Shown piece after piece: positions 1-9,674 of a DNA stretch of 64,000 nucleotides (the stretch's first letter is position 1; each line of letters starts with the position of its first letter). This stretch comes from Symbiodinium natans. Its lineage: Eukaryota > Sar > Dinophyceae > Suessiales > Symbiodiniaceae. The stretch is taken from assembly GCA_905221605.1 (NCBI GenBank), contig CAJNDS010002552.1, positions 62,001 through 126,000 on the forward strand, given 5' to 3'. Under the pieces are notes generated by a model, which ran no database searches, was not told the origin of the DNA, and worked only from the letters and a program-made list of their open reading frames with translations. Position numbers and translations under genes: made by a program.

Positions 1-905
1 GCGCTGATGCGAAGCTCTTTGTACAGCCACGAGAGCAGTTGTGATCCGAAAGCCTGCCAGTGGGTAGGATGCAAGGCATAAAATGCAGGGTAGTCATGAC
101 ATAGTCTCAACTGTTCCGCGGATAGGATGGGGGGCGTGCAGGATCGTGTGGGGAAGAGCCAGCGACACCAAAGAGAACTGCAGTCGCAGCGGATGGTTCA
201 GTCTCTAGGCCGGAAGCGCGCGCTTTGGGCTCCGGGCTTGAGACGGCTTCAGGCCCCGAAGCCTCAGATTCTAAGGGGCATTGCCCGAAGTCACTTAACC
301 GAAGTAGCCCAGGCCCCACACGCAAAGTAGGGCGGGGGGGGGGGGGGGGGGGTTGTTTGCTTTTTTTGGCAGGGTATGTCCACCTTATGAGGTTTAGGAT
401 TGTCTTGGGGGTCTTTGAGGGCTTAGGGCTGTTTTGGGGGGGGCTCTTTGGCGCTGGCTTTTTTCCTAGAGAGAGCGGGGGAGTGCTCTCTGAAAGCAGA
501 GGGAAATTCGACGTTTGTGTCCGTCAACTCTGAGCTAAACCCAACACACCTGAGTAGTCGCTGACACCCGTAAACCAGCAGGAACCCCAGGAGAGCTCCC
601 GATCGCGAAGTTTCGCCGTGCCAGAATTGACAGACCAAGCCAGCAATCAGCTCCTCTTAGGGGTGAAGCTGTGTGGCGTTCGTGTTAGTGTCCGTACTGC
701 GCCGCCCAACCGAAGACGGCGCCCGGATTTGTTTAGGCAGCCTTGTGGGGAGGTGACCGAGGGCCCCAAACCTGGGGCATGTTTGCCTCGGCTCTTCGGG
801 TCCCAGAGTGCCGGCGGCCCATCCTCAGAGCCTGGTTTAGGTTCCCGAAGCGGTCTCTGTGTCTTGTCTCGAACGCCCCCAAGAGTTAGGAGGCCTTCGC
901 GGAAT
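1..905. repeat. Copy 3 of a dispersed repeat block
   Basis: Collinear with 18110-18720 and in part with 7340-8300. Shared landmarks are the 'gacatagt..ca..ttccgcgga' stretch near 100-125, a GGGG-rich spacer near 331-352, and the 'cttgggggtctttgagggcttaggg' type segment near 400-430 followed by 'gagagcgggggag' near 470. A run of about 20 G at 333-352 is probably of uncertain length. The overlapping short open frames are not conserved between copies, so I treat this as non-coding repeat. Confidence 0.75.
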
Positions 906-1893
906 CCGTGAGGAGTTGTGTTTGGTTGACTCTATTCAAAAACGATGGACACGATGCCAACCTCAACAGATTACATATGAAACATGTATGTTGCACAAAG
1001 TACTATAGTCTACATTATGGGAAGCCCGCAAAAAGGGGTCATGCAACACAACCACCCGTCGCCCCCGCCCGCCGCCCCCACCCACTGAAATTTTACAAGA
1101 GCAATGTTCAGTGTGATCTCAGGTCTGCAATCTCTCAGCTCAACAATCACAAGCACCAAAGCAAGCTGCGCATCAATCACTGAAGTCTCCAATGTTTTGA
1201 ACCTTGAGCCTTGAGCCAATGAGCGAGGTGATTTCAGCGACCATTTTCTACCAAAAAAATACTACAATCTTACAGTCTTTGATTCAGAATCAGACAGATG
1301 TTTAATAGTTGGTTCTTCCGACATTTCTGCGCTCATACTAGGATTCAAGTTCATGATTTTTTTTAGCGAGGGCTAATCGATATGAACCGAATATCTATCA
1401 AGCTTTAAAACAAGTTTCGAATGAGACTGAGAAGTAGCAATCACTTGAAAGAAAAGCAGAGTAACCCATAATTCTCTATGTCTTTTTTCTGTGAATGTAC
1501 ACACATATTTAGCAAATTAGTACGATCTTGTGCCAAAGTTTGAGCAAATGATAAAACCATGCATTTCCACAAGTGTGTCGCCAAATAGCATCTACGCGCG
1601 CAAGAGATGAGGTTAGTATGCTGATATCTACTACTCTTCATCCCTTAGATCAACGTGAGAAACCTTGCCCTCCAGGGCCCGATGCTCTTCTGATGAAGCA
1701 AGAGCTGTTAAAACCGCGTCAAAACCGAACATAGAATATGTATTATCACAGGCTTCCACGAATTATAGAGAATTTTTGCAATACGTGGACGATATTATGA
1801 ATTTCGAGAAGAGAAGAAAGCGGACAATGTTAATATCTTCTCGAGAGGATTCAAAAATAGATGATTCCACGAAAAATTTTCTTTTGGGCATCT
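906..1893. other. AT-rich island, no supported gene
   Basis: The base composition turns clearly AT-rich here compared with the GC-rich repeats on both sides. The only open frame of note is 1665-1898 (+, 77 codons), rich in K, R, S and D. It ends just where MORN-like sequence begins and may be a decayed upstream part of it. A minus-strand match to the last ten bases of the dinoflagellate spliced leader lies at 1210-1219; it is listed separately. Confidence 0.4.
1203..1219 (-). other. Possible spliced-leader relic
   Basis: On the minus strand this reads TTGGCTCAAGGCTCAAG. The last ten bases of the canonical dinoflagellate spliced leader are TTGGCTCAAG, and here GGCTCAAG is repeated at once. 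Tandem leader relics mark retroposed mRNA copies in dinoflagellates. Only ten bases match, so chance is a real possibility, and the sequence downstream on the minus strand encodes nothing I recognise. Confidence 0.2.
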
Positions 1894-2190
1894 TATGATG
1901 GCGACTGGAAAGAAGAACATTCATATGTCGGTGTGGAGAAAGATATGTGGGTGAGTGCAGATATGATTTGGAATGTGGCACAGGAAAGCTAACTAGATCT
2001 GATGGAAAGATTCATGACGGAGAATGAAGTTAGAATCAGCAGCGTGGTAAAGGAAACGAGTTATTTCCTTCTACGGATATCTACGATAAAGAATTCTATT
2101 ATGGGTAAAGCAAACCTGGTTTGAAAGGAATCAACATGGCAGAGGCAAAGAAAAACAGGCGGTGAGATTCATGGGGGAGACATGGAAGAT
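1894..2190 (+). pseudogene. Decayed MORN-repeat sequence
   Basis: Broken into three frames, the plus strand reads as successive MORN-type units (Y-x-G-x-W/F ... H/N-G-x-G). Near 1894 it reads YDGDWKEEHSYVG. Near 1938 another frame reads RYVGECRYDLECGTGKL followed by SDGKIHDGE. Near 2045 it reads RGKGNELFPSTDIYDKEF. Near 2115 it reads ERNQHGRGK. Stops and frame changes separate the units, so this is a pseudogene or unresolved short exons. MORN repeats usually mediate membrane or cytoskeletal attachment and are abundant in alveolates. The segment is AT-rich, unlike the intact genes of the window, which suggests a different history. An alternative is chance similarity of a W/Y/G-rich region; four units in order make that less likely. 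Confidence 0.5.
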
Positions 2191-2335
2191 GATTTTCCTT
2201 TCCGATGTTGATTGATTGTATTCTAGTGCAGTGTAATTCTTATGATATTGAACTCATATTCTTGATATAATAATTGATACACTATGTTTTTTGAATATAA
2301 ACATGTACGAAGTCAAAAATGAAAAGCTGCACCGA

Positions 2336-2540
2336 AGCTGAGGAGGGAGGGGAGGGGAGGGAGGGGAGGGAGGGGAGGGAGGGAGGGAGAGGGGGGAGGG
2401 AGAGGGAGGGAGAGGGGAGGGAGAGGGGAGGGAGAGGGGAGGGAGAGGGGAGGGAGAGGGGAGGGAGAGGGGAGGGAGAGGGGAGGGAGAGGGGAGGGAG
2501 AGGGAGAGGGAGAGGGGAGGGAGAGGGAGAGGGAGATGGC
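2336..2540. repeat. GGGAGGGAGA purine satellite
   Basis: About 200 bp of strand-biased purine repeat, mostly a ten-base GGGAGGGAGA-type unit. It ends in unique sequence at 2541. Open frames that cross it give only low-complexity G/E/R or P/S/L peptides and are artefacts. A purine tract this long could form triplex or G-quadruplex DNA. Confidence 0.9.
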
Positions 2541-3432
2541 GAGAAAAAAAGTTGCTTGCCAGAAAACGTTTGCAAAAAGAAGCTGCCCCTCGACGCCAAA
2601 CAAAAACCAAAAAGGACGATCTCCACCCCAGTTAGGCGTTGAAAGGGCTTCGTGTCCGTGACGCATGCCTTTTGGGTGTTGAGAAAGAAAGAAAAGGGCG
2701 GGGTCACGTGGCATCGTCAGAACCTTTGCATATCCCGTGGTGTTTGCAGATCCATGATGAGCTTCTCTTCGAGGGTCCGAAGGACCGGGGAGGTAAAAGG
2801 CCCTTGCCACGCTTCAGGGCTCTCCCATTTCAACCCATCCCATACAAGAGTCTTTCTCAAGGTTTCAATTATGCGGGATACCCATTCTAGTCCATTCAAA
2901 CAGATCAAAAAGAGGATACCCCACCCCCCCCCCATGTCCTGTGAGGTCCCCATCTTGGAGGGCTGCTGGGTTGGGATGTTCGTAAGGGGAAGCATCGCAC
3001 GGCCTCAAAGAAGGACACCATAAAACAGACAGAGCCGTGGCGCAGAGGGGCCCTCTCAACCCAAAAAAAGACCTTGTTGATATGTTCCCCCTTGTACTAG
3101 CAGTCCTTAGTAGGGACTATAGTATCCCCCGATTTTTATCCCAATTATGGGGAAACATCCCAAGGCCGTTGTAAAACAAAATCATCAACAGAAACGCCAG
3201 GAGCATGCCTCGAAGGCCTTGGAGGCAGTCCGGTGGCGCGCTGAGAAAAGATGCGGGGTGAACAAGTCCCTTACGCAGACGGCGGTTTGAGGGGTTTAGC
3301 GCTTTGTTCCACTAACAAGCAAGCCCCAGAGGAGGGTTGGGAGGAGGACTACGAATCCCTTTTAGGGTTATTTTTGTAACGTTTAGGAATGTTGAAGTTG
3401 AATAGTTCGTGGCGGCAGCGCATCTTGAAGCT
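2541..3432. other. No supported gene
   Basis: Mixed sequence with short open frames on both strands and no exon I can defend. A short copy of the 'ttcccccttgta...cagtcctta' family lies at about 3085-3135; it shows one arm of the palindromic element described at 7368. Confidence 0.4.
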
Positions 3433-3582
3433 CTACTTCCCCGATTCCCCTGCTAGTTGCCACATCACCCCCAAAGTCCCCGGAATTGAGAGTTCCTCGT
3501 AAGGCGGGTCATGGAAGATCCCTTCCTCGATGACTACGAGCGCCTGGGACGCTGCGAGTACCCAACAAACGGCTGAGATGTC
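3433..3582 (-). CDS. Probable terminal exon, unknown protein
   Basis: Read on the minus strand, an AG|G acceptor at 3583/3582 opens 49 codons ending in a TAG at 3433. The peptide has balanced composition and ends ELSIPGTLGVMWQLAGESGK. No family is recognised and no upstream exon was linked. The plus strand holds a weaker 22-codon alternative starting at 3504 (MEDPFLDDYERLGRCEYPTN), so the strand choice is not secure. Confidence 0.3.
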   Translation of the reverse strand, partial: DISAVCWVLAASQALVVIEEGIFHDPPYEELSIPGTLGVMWQLAGESGK

Positions 3583-5339
3583 CTTCCGGTTTGCAGGTCT
3601 GGGGAGGTTGTTGAGGCTCTTTGGGTATCTAGGCGTGTTCTTGTGCTGCGGCAGCAAAACTCGGTGCTACAAAGACCGCAAGGGCCCTAAAAAAACCCAA
3701 GAGCTCCCTAAGAACCCAAAGCTTCTGTTGAAGTGCAGTCACTGACAGTGCTATCCCACCGGCCTCTAAAGTTTAGGTTTAGGGTTTCGGTTTTAGGGCT
3801 TTAGGGCGTAGGGCTTAGGGACTGAGGATTCCGGTTGGCTATGCCCATTGCGGGAGGTCTTACGAACAACACGGCACAAGCAACAAGACCATCCTGGCCC
3901 ACCCCAACCAACCGCAGCCGGCAGAGGTTCCTGGTCCCACTTGTGGTGGACGCCAAGGCCATGCGGTGGGTTCCTGCAGTTTCCTGGGGTCCCAATGAGG
4001 TACCCTCAACTTCTTAACTCCCAGCTCTCAAGCCTAAACCCTGCCACCCGATGTTTGCATAATATGTGGTTTCCGACAGGCCCTTACTTAGGGTACCCCC
4101 CAAATGGTCCTGTAATTCTGAACAACCCCCCCCCCACCCCCACCCACCCGCCCCCCCGGGTTCACAGGTTTCTCGTGACTTCTGAGTCTAAGTTTTAAAG
4201 GGTTTCGGGTTCGGGGTTTCATCAGATTTTTTTCTGGTTGTGGGTTGTGGCGGGCCCCGCGGCAGAGTGAGCCATAGTGAGCCCCAGCTCAACCGTTCTC
4301 GTTTTCTTCTTTGTGCTTTTGTTGGTTGTCTGTCTCTCGCCCACTCTCTCTCTGTCTGACTTTCTGAGCACAGCGCCGACCTGGTAAAGAACAAAACTCT
4401 GCAAATGCATCCACGACGAGCAACGGCACCATCACGGGCTCCAAGTTGAAGCCTGATGCGGTTGAAGCAAGGATGAGCCCCCAAGGTTAGACAGTTAAAC
4501 AGACGAGTAGGATGTCTTCTTTCGTTTTTGCAATCTGCTTACTTAGCTTGGCGTACTTGTCTCACTCCATACAATGTAGTTCAGACAGCCTGCACTAAAA
4601 AAAGATAAACCCTGCACACAAAGGTCGCATGTCTCTAAGCCATGGAATGGCAAAGAATTGCAGGTTTTGGAGACCCCGAGAAACAGCCAAGTCACTCGAG
4701 AGAGCGCGCTTGAGCGCGGGAGCATCGACTCAAAGAGGCCCCCCAAACACAAAAGTCGTTGTAAGCAACCTGTGGCTGTGCGACTTGCCTGCTTTGTAAT
4801 GCCTCCAGATAAGCTCGAAGCATTTCTGCAGCCTGGTCTGTTTCATCTGACCTCGCCTTCGAGAAGCTCGTGCCCCTCCAAGCAACAAATCCAAAATGCA
4901 GCCAAACACAGCCCAAAGGAAAACGCATGTTTTCCATTTTTCAGGCTAGTTCGCTACAGGTAAGAGCTACAAAAAGCACGAATGAAGCCAATCCTTCTCA
5001 CGGCTCAAGAAAGCGACGAAGGGACACTGGCTACCGTTTTTGAGTTACTTTCGGTATTTCTACGAAATATCGGCGGGCGCGCACTGCTCAAATGTTGAAT
5101 CCTAAACCAGGTGCGTCTGGGACGCCCAGTAGCACCTTTCTTTGTTTTGTCTTTTTGGGGAATCAGTTGAACTTCGCTACAGAACAACCTACATCTTGCA
5201 TTCTCGCCCCACCCCATAGCGGCACCTAAAGAGCTAGCCATGTATATAATTAATACATATATATATATATATACATATGAATATGGAGATAGTAGTATAT
5301 ACTTTCTTTCATTTATGTATCTGCACGCTGGGGAAAGCA
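3583..5339. other. No supported gene; simple tracts
   Basis: Contains TTTAGGG-like remnants near 3770-3825, a poly-C/ACCC tract at 4126-4157, and an (AT)n tract at 5255-5275. Several frames of 60-116 codons overlap on both strands with no splice or homology support. Confidence 0.4.
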
Positions 5340-6713
5340 TCTAATGCCTGAGTACCTCAACCCTGGCCCTCAAGGCGGCTTCTACCATGCAAGCCCTCTA
5401 AATAACTTCAAAGTCTAAACGCCCTTACATCTGAGAACCCGGGCTGCCCCCTCTGCCCCCCCCCCCCCCAGTTTTTTGGAACTCTACGCGCCCGAGAGCC
5501 TCAACTGAAAGACCCTGGGGATGCAAAAGAGCGCGCAAGATGTTGGCCGCTAGTTTCTGTTTGCCTCTCTTTGTGCTGTTTAGGGTTCAGGGTTTAGAGG
5601 GTTTAGTGTTCAGGGTTCAGGGTTCAGGGTTTAGGGTTTAGGCTGTTTGGGGTTTAGGCTTTCCGGCCCAGGGCCCTGAAAGCCCGAACATGCCCCGCCA
5701 GATCGCCACATCCTGGCACGAAGCCAAACACGCCTAGGCGAGGCTGATGCTGGGAAGAAGGGGGGGGGGGGGGGGGGCACTGTGGCACTGCTAGGGTTTA
5801 GGGCTTAGGGCTTAGGGTTTAGAGTTTAGGGTTCGGAGTTTCGGGTTTAGGGTTTAGGGTAGGTGGGCTTGTGCTTGGGTCCGCGCTTCAGGCATGCCCG
5901 TAAGAGGCTTCGATGCACCCTGGCAAGGGTTTGGAATCTTGTCTTGAAGTAATTATGAAGATGTCGCCCCCATCGCCACGCTGCACAAGTATAATCTGGG
6001 GCTCACTTTGTGGCATGCCTGTGTAGGATCAGACTTCTTGCAAGTCATGTTGTTTTACTGGCACACGTCTGGTGCAACAGCGGCCCTGTCTTTTGGAGTC
6101 AAACGCTTTTTCTGCCGAAGTCACGAAGCCTTGCGCTTTTCAGGATCTGAAGGCGAGGATGCCATACGGGAGGTAGGTACAGGCAAGCCGGACAACCTGA
6201 ATATTTTTCCCTCATTCTGCCCTCACGCAAGGTTGCAGGTTCTGAGGTACCTCATAGGCCCGTACATGATCCTTAGAAGATCTCTTTAGAGAACCTGAAG
6301 GATGAGGGTTTCGGGGCACCGTGTGTACGTCGAAGAAGCCAACTTCTTCACACGTCCCCAAAACCTCTCTGGGTCGGGGCTTCCTGGATTCCTGTGGCTC
6401 CGAGCCCTAAGCCCCTTTGAGCCTCGACGCTTTGGGAGGACCAGCAGCTAGCGTTGAAGATGGGCTTCGAGGCAGCTCCCTCGGTGTCTTCTTTTCACGG
6501 GATCGCCTTGACACTCCCCAACAGCACCCCTAAAAACCCTAAACCCTAAACCCTACGAACCCCATGGATGGCAACAGGGCACCGGATTTTCCGCGTGCCC
6601 AAAGGGGGTCTGGGCGCCGAGCGCTGGAGGTCTTAATCTTCGCAGAACTCTAGGACGCACAGTCGAGGTTTGGGGTTTAGGGTTTCGGGTTTCGGGCTTA
6701 GAGTTGAGGGTTG

Positions 6714-6840
6714 ACGGATAGGGTTTAGGGTTTAGGGTTTAGGGCTTAGGGCTTAGGGCTTAGGGCTTAGGGCTTAGGGCTTAGGGCTTAGGGCTTAGGG
6801 CTTAGGGCTTAGGGCTTAGGGTTTAGGGTTTAGGGTTTAA
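6714..6840. repeat. Interstitial telomere-like array (TTAGGGC variant)
   Basis: TTTAGGG units flank a homogeneous run of about eleven TTAGGGC units. The variant is confined to one block, so it was amplified locally from a mutated unit. Confidence 0.9.
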
Positions 6841-7071
6841 GGGGGTCCTTCTTCCCATTCGGGCCGTCAAGACGCGGCCCTCTGAACCCGCAAGTTGCTT
6901 AGTTCTGACATTGACAGTCAACACCTTCAACACCACAACCCGAATCCCCTGATGAGTTTAAAACTTCTTGGGAAAAGGATGCAAAGAACCCCTTGGCCCA
7001 GAACAGCCCGAAGCTTTGCAAAGTGGCTCGACTTTGCGGGCTTGCATAATTCCAGTTTACCCCCCTCCACC

Positions 7072-7238
7072 ACCTAAACCCTAAACCCTGAACCCTAAAC
7101 CCTAAACCCTAGACCCTAGACCCTAGACCCTAGACCCTAGACCCTAGACCCTAAACCCTAAACCCTAAACCCTAAACCCTAAACCCTAAACCCTAAACCC
7201 TAAACCCTAAACCCTAAACCCTAAACCCTAAACCCTAC
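7072..7238. repeat. Interstitial CCCTAAA array with CCCTAGA block
   Basis: About 24 seven-base units in the orientation opposite to the array at 6714. A central block of CCCTAGA variants is bordered by canonical CCCTAAA units. It lies deep inside a repeat block, so it is not a chromosome end. Confidence 0.95.
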
Positions 7239-7367
7239 CCCAACCCAAAGGAACGACCGACCGCTTCCAAGCCGAGAGGCATGCGCCGGACGGCACTCAC
7301 GATCTTCCAGCGCCCGGCCTGTGACCTCCAGCAGCGCTGTTCCTAGGAGTCTTAGGCGTAGAAGTTT

Positions 7368-7471
7368 GGGATGTCCCCCCTTATGCTAACAGTCCTTAAT
7401 AGGGAATATAATAGGGGGTACTAGAATCCCTATTAAGGACTGCCAGTATAAGGGTGTGAACATCCCAGGCA
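7368..7471. mobile_element. Palindromic MITE-like element
   Basis: About 104 bp forming a near-complete hairpin. The inner arms are cagtccttaatagggaat (7391-7408) and its complement (about 7427-7443). The outer arms 'gggatgt...ccccttat' and 'ataagggtg...acatccc' also pair. Related sequence occurs at about 3085-3135 and 53690-53775. No coding capacity. It is most like a non-autonomous inverted-repeat element; target duplications were not identified. Confidence 0.6.
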
Positions 7472-8481
7472 GAAGTCACAGATATCTCAGTTTCAACTGT
7501 TCCGCGGATGAAAGAGGTCCGCCACGTAGGATGGGGGCGTGCGGGGAACAGCCAGCGACAAGAGCAAGAGGCTTGTTGCAAAGGAGCATCCTTACCCCTC
7601 AAGGGGATACTGCAGCCTCAGCGCGGGGTTCCAGTCTCTAAGCCGGGACATGAATGGCACAACTCATCAGGTTGGGGGGCCCTCAAGACTTGCATAACTC
7701 CTCCTTTTGGGCCTGCTTACGGCTCCAGGCTTTAGGCCCCGAAGCCCCTGAATCCTACGGGCATTGCCCAAAGCCTGAACTTCACCAAAGTAACCCTTCA
7801 GGAAGACGAGGCCCATGTCCACCTTGTGGGGCTTAGGGTTGTCTTGGGGGGGTGTTTGGGCGTAGGCTTCGCAGGTTTTCGTAGTTGCTGAGTACACCTT
7901 ACACTTTTTGGGGTACGATAATCCCCTTTAGAACTAAGTGTACACATGGGGGCTTATGAAATCAGCAAGTAGTAAAAGCCCTAAACCCTAAACCCTAAAC
8001 CCTAAACCCGAAGTTTTGAGGGTGGTTTGAGTTTTTGTTAAACGGGTCTTTCGCTGGCTTTTGCCTTGGCCGCGAGACGAGCGGGGGAGCGCTCCTTGTA
8101 AGCAGCGGGAAGTTGCGTCCGTCAACTCTGAGCCACCCCTAAACCCTAAACCCTAAACCCTAAACCCCCAAACCCTAGACCCTAAGCCGCGAGTCACTAG
8201 GCTCTGACACCCCTAGACCCCACAGGAACTCTAGGAACTGCAGATCGCGCGAAGTTTCTGCGACAGAGTTGACAGACCAACCTAGCAGTCAGCCAGACTG
8301 TGCCTTTTAAGAGTGAGGCTGTGCGGCAATTCAAAACCTAAACCCTAAACCCTTTAGAGAGTGAGGCTGTGCGGCATTCATGTTTGTGTCCGTGCTCCCG
8401 TCCTAGAACACCGAGAACAGTCCCAGAATTCACTATGCTTGCAAGTCTACTGTATCCCTTTAAAAAACCCTTTTCGTACAT

Positions 8482-8547
8482 CTCCATACATATATATATA
8501 TATATGTATATATGATGAGGATGATGATGATGATGATGATGCGAAAA
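8482..8547. repeat. (TA)n and (GAT)n microsatellite
   Basis: A TA/TG tract at 8482-8511 runs into (GATGAT)n at 8512-8541. Short frames across it give polyaspartate or polyserine. Confidence 0.9.
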
Positions 8548-9674
8548 AATTTAAAACGGGGTAAAAGCCCCAAACCTGAGACCACGTTGGCCTCCTTAAG
8601 CCCTTAGGGCAAAGCAATCCCTGAGAATGCCGACAACCCATCCTCAGAGCCGGGAAATGTAGGGCCTAAACCCTGTAGGGCCTAAACCCTAAACCCTAAT
8701 CCGCTCTTAGAGATGTCTCGAAGAGGCCTCTTAGCCTTATCTCGTTGAGTGCCCAGAATGTATCCCCCTGAAGCCCCCCGAAGCCTTCCCCGTAAGAACA
8801 TGGGCTGCCAACAGACTACTCGAGCAGATTTTTGGGGGGAAAGGGGAGATCGCTCATGCTTGCGACGGAGACAAAAGCATTCGGGACTGGGCGCCGTTGA
8901 GACAGAGAGGGATCTTTTGGGGTCCACAAATCCTTGCTCCGTGCCCGCGACATGGCCCCAACCAATAAAACCGAAACCCGGATCCTTGGGCCGAGGACAA
9001 ACTCCGAACCTCAAAACCCCTCTCAGATTCTTGGGAGGGGCTCTTTTATCTTCTCGAAAAACAAATCGCTATCCCTAGAGCACGACACTCGAACGCTCAC
9101 AGCATCTCGGCTCCGCGTGAGCTGGTACGACAGGATGGAGCCTGAGGCAGCCGGGGCCACGGAGCAAAATGTCTAATCTGCAAAGGAAAAGGAGGGTGGT
9201 GGCCAGAGTAGGGAGGGTCAGGTTGCCGAGGAGAGGTGGGGGTGGCTGCAGTCTGGAGTAGGGAGGGGAGGGATCGGGTTACGGAACGTCGTCCCAAATT
9301 TTGTGCCAGGTTGTGGTGGGGAGGCAGCGAAATCTCCTTACAGAGGACGGCAAACTGAAATTCTGCTGCAGTCAAGTCTCTGGCTTTGCCATTCGCACTC
9401 TCACTAGCTAGCGGTAGTGGAATACAAGACTGCGGCCAGAGCGCAGTCCACAAAATCGAGTTCTGTGGTGTTTTGGCTGGCAGGATCTTGATCTGCCAGA
9501 GCACGTCTCGAAGCTGCACTTGGATCCACGACCGCCCGCAACGTCGCAGTGTCATCCATCTCCTGTGGCACTGCATGCTTCCATTAAGATCACTAAGACT
9601 CACTGCTCGTAGGACAGCATACGTGGGTATGAGCAGAAGAGGGGTCACCTCAACATGCGACAAGTCGGTGTCAG

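Larger units (their letters stand above)
5340..8960. repeat. Copy 2 of the dispersed repeat block, expanded by telomeric arrays
   Basis: Collinear with 17270-18890. Matching landmarks are 'ggcttctacca' (5370/17328), 'gcccctttgagcctcgacgctttgggagga' type sequence (6410/17595), 'gggggtccttctt' (6841/17777), 'atgcgccggacggcactcacgatcttccagcgcccgg' type sequence (7279/18064), and 'aagaacatgggctgcca' (8795/18773). This copy is about 2 kb longer, chiefly through arrays of TTTAGGG-type repeats at 5580-5655, 5790-5860, 6714-6840, 7072-7238, 7978-8009 and 8142-8190. The two copies therefore diverged mainly by gain or loss of telomere-like sequence. Confidence 0.8.

Noticed and set aside
2254-2810. 118-165-codon minus frames rich in P, S and L
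   Set aside because: Their length comes from the GGGAGGGAGA satellite, which has no stops on that strand.
3504-3571. Plus-strand exon MEDPFLDDYERLGRCEYPTN
   Set aside because: Bounded by plausible signals, but the overlapping minus-strand reading is twice as long and ends in a stop; not listed separately.
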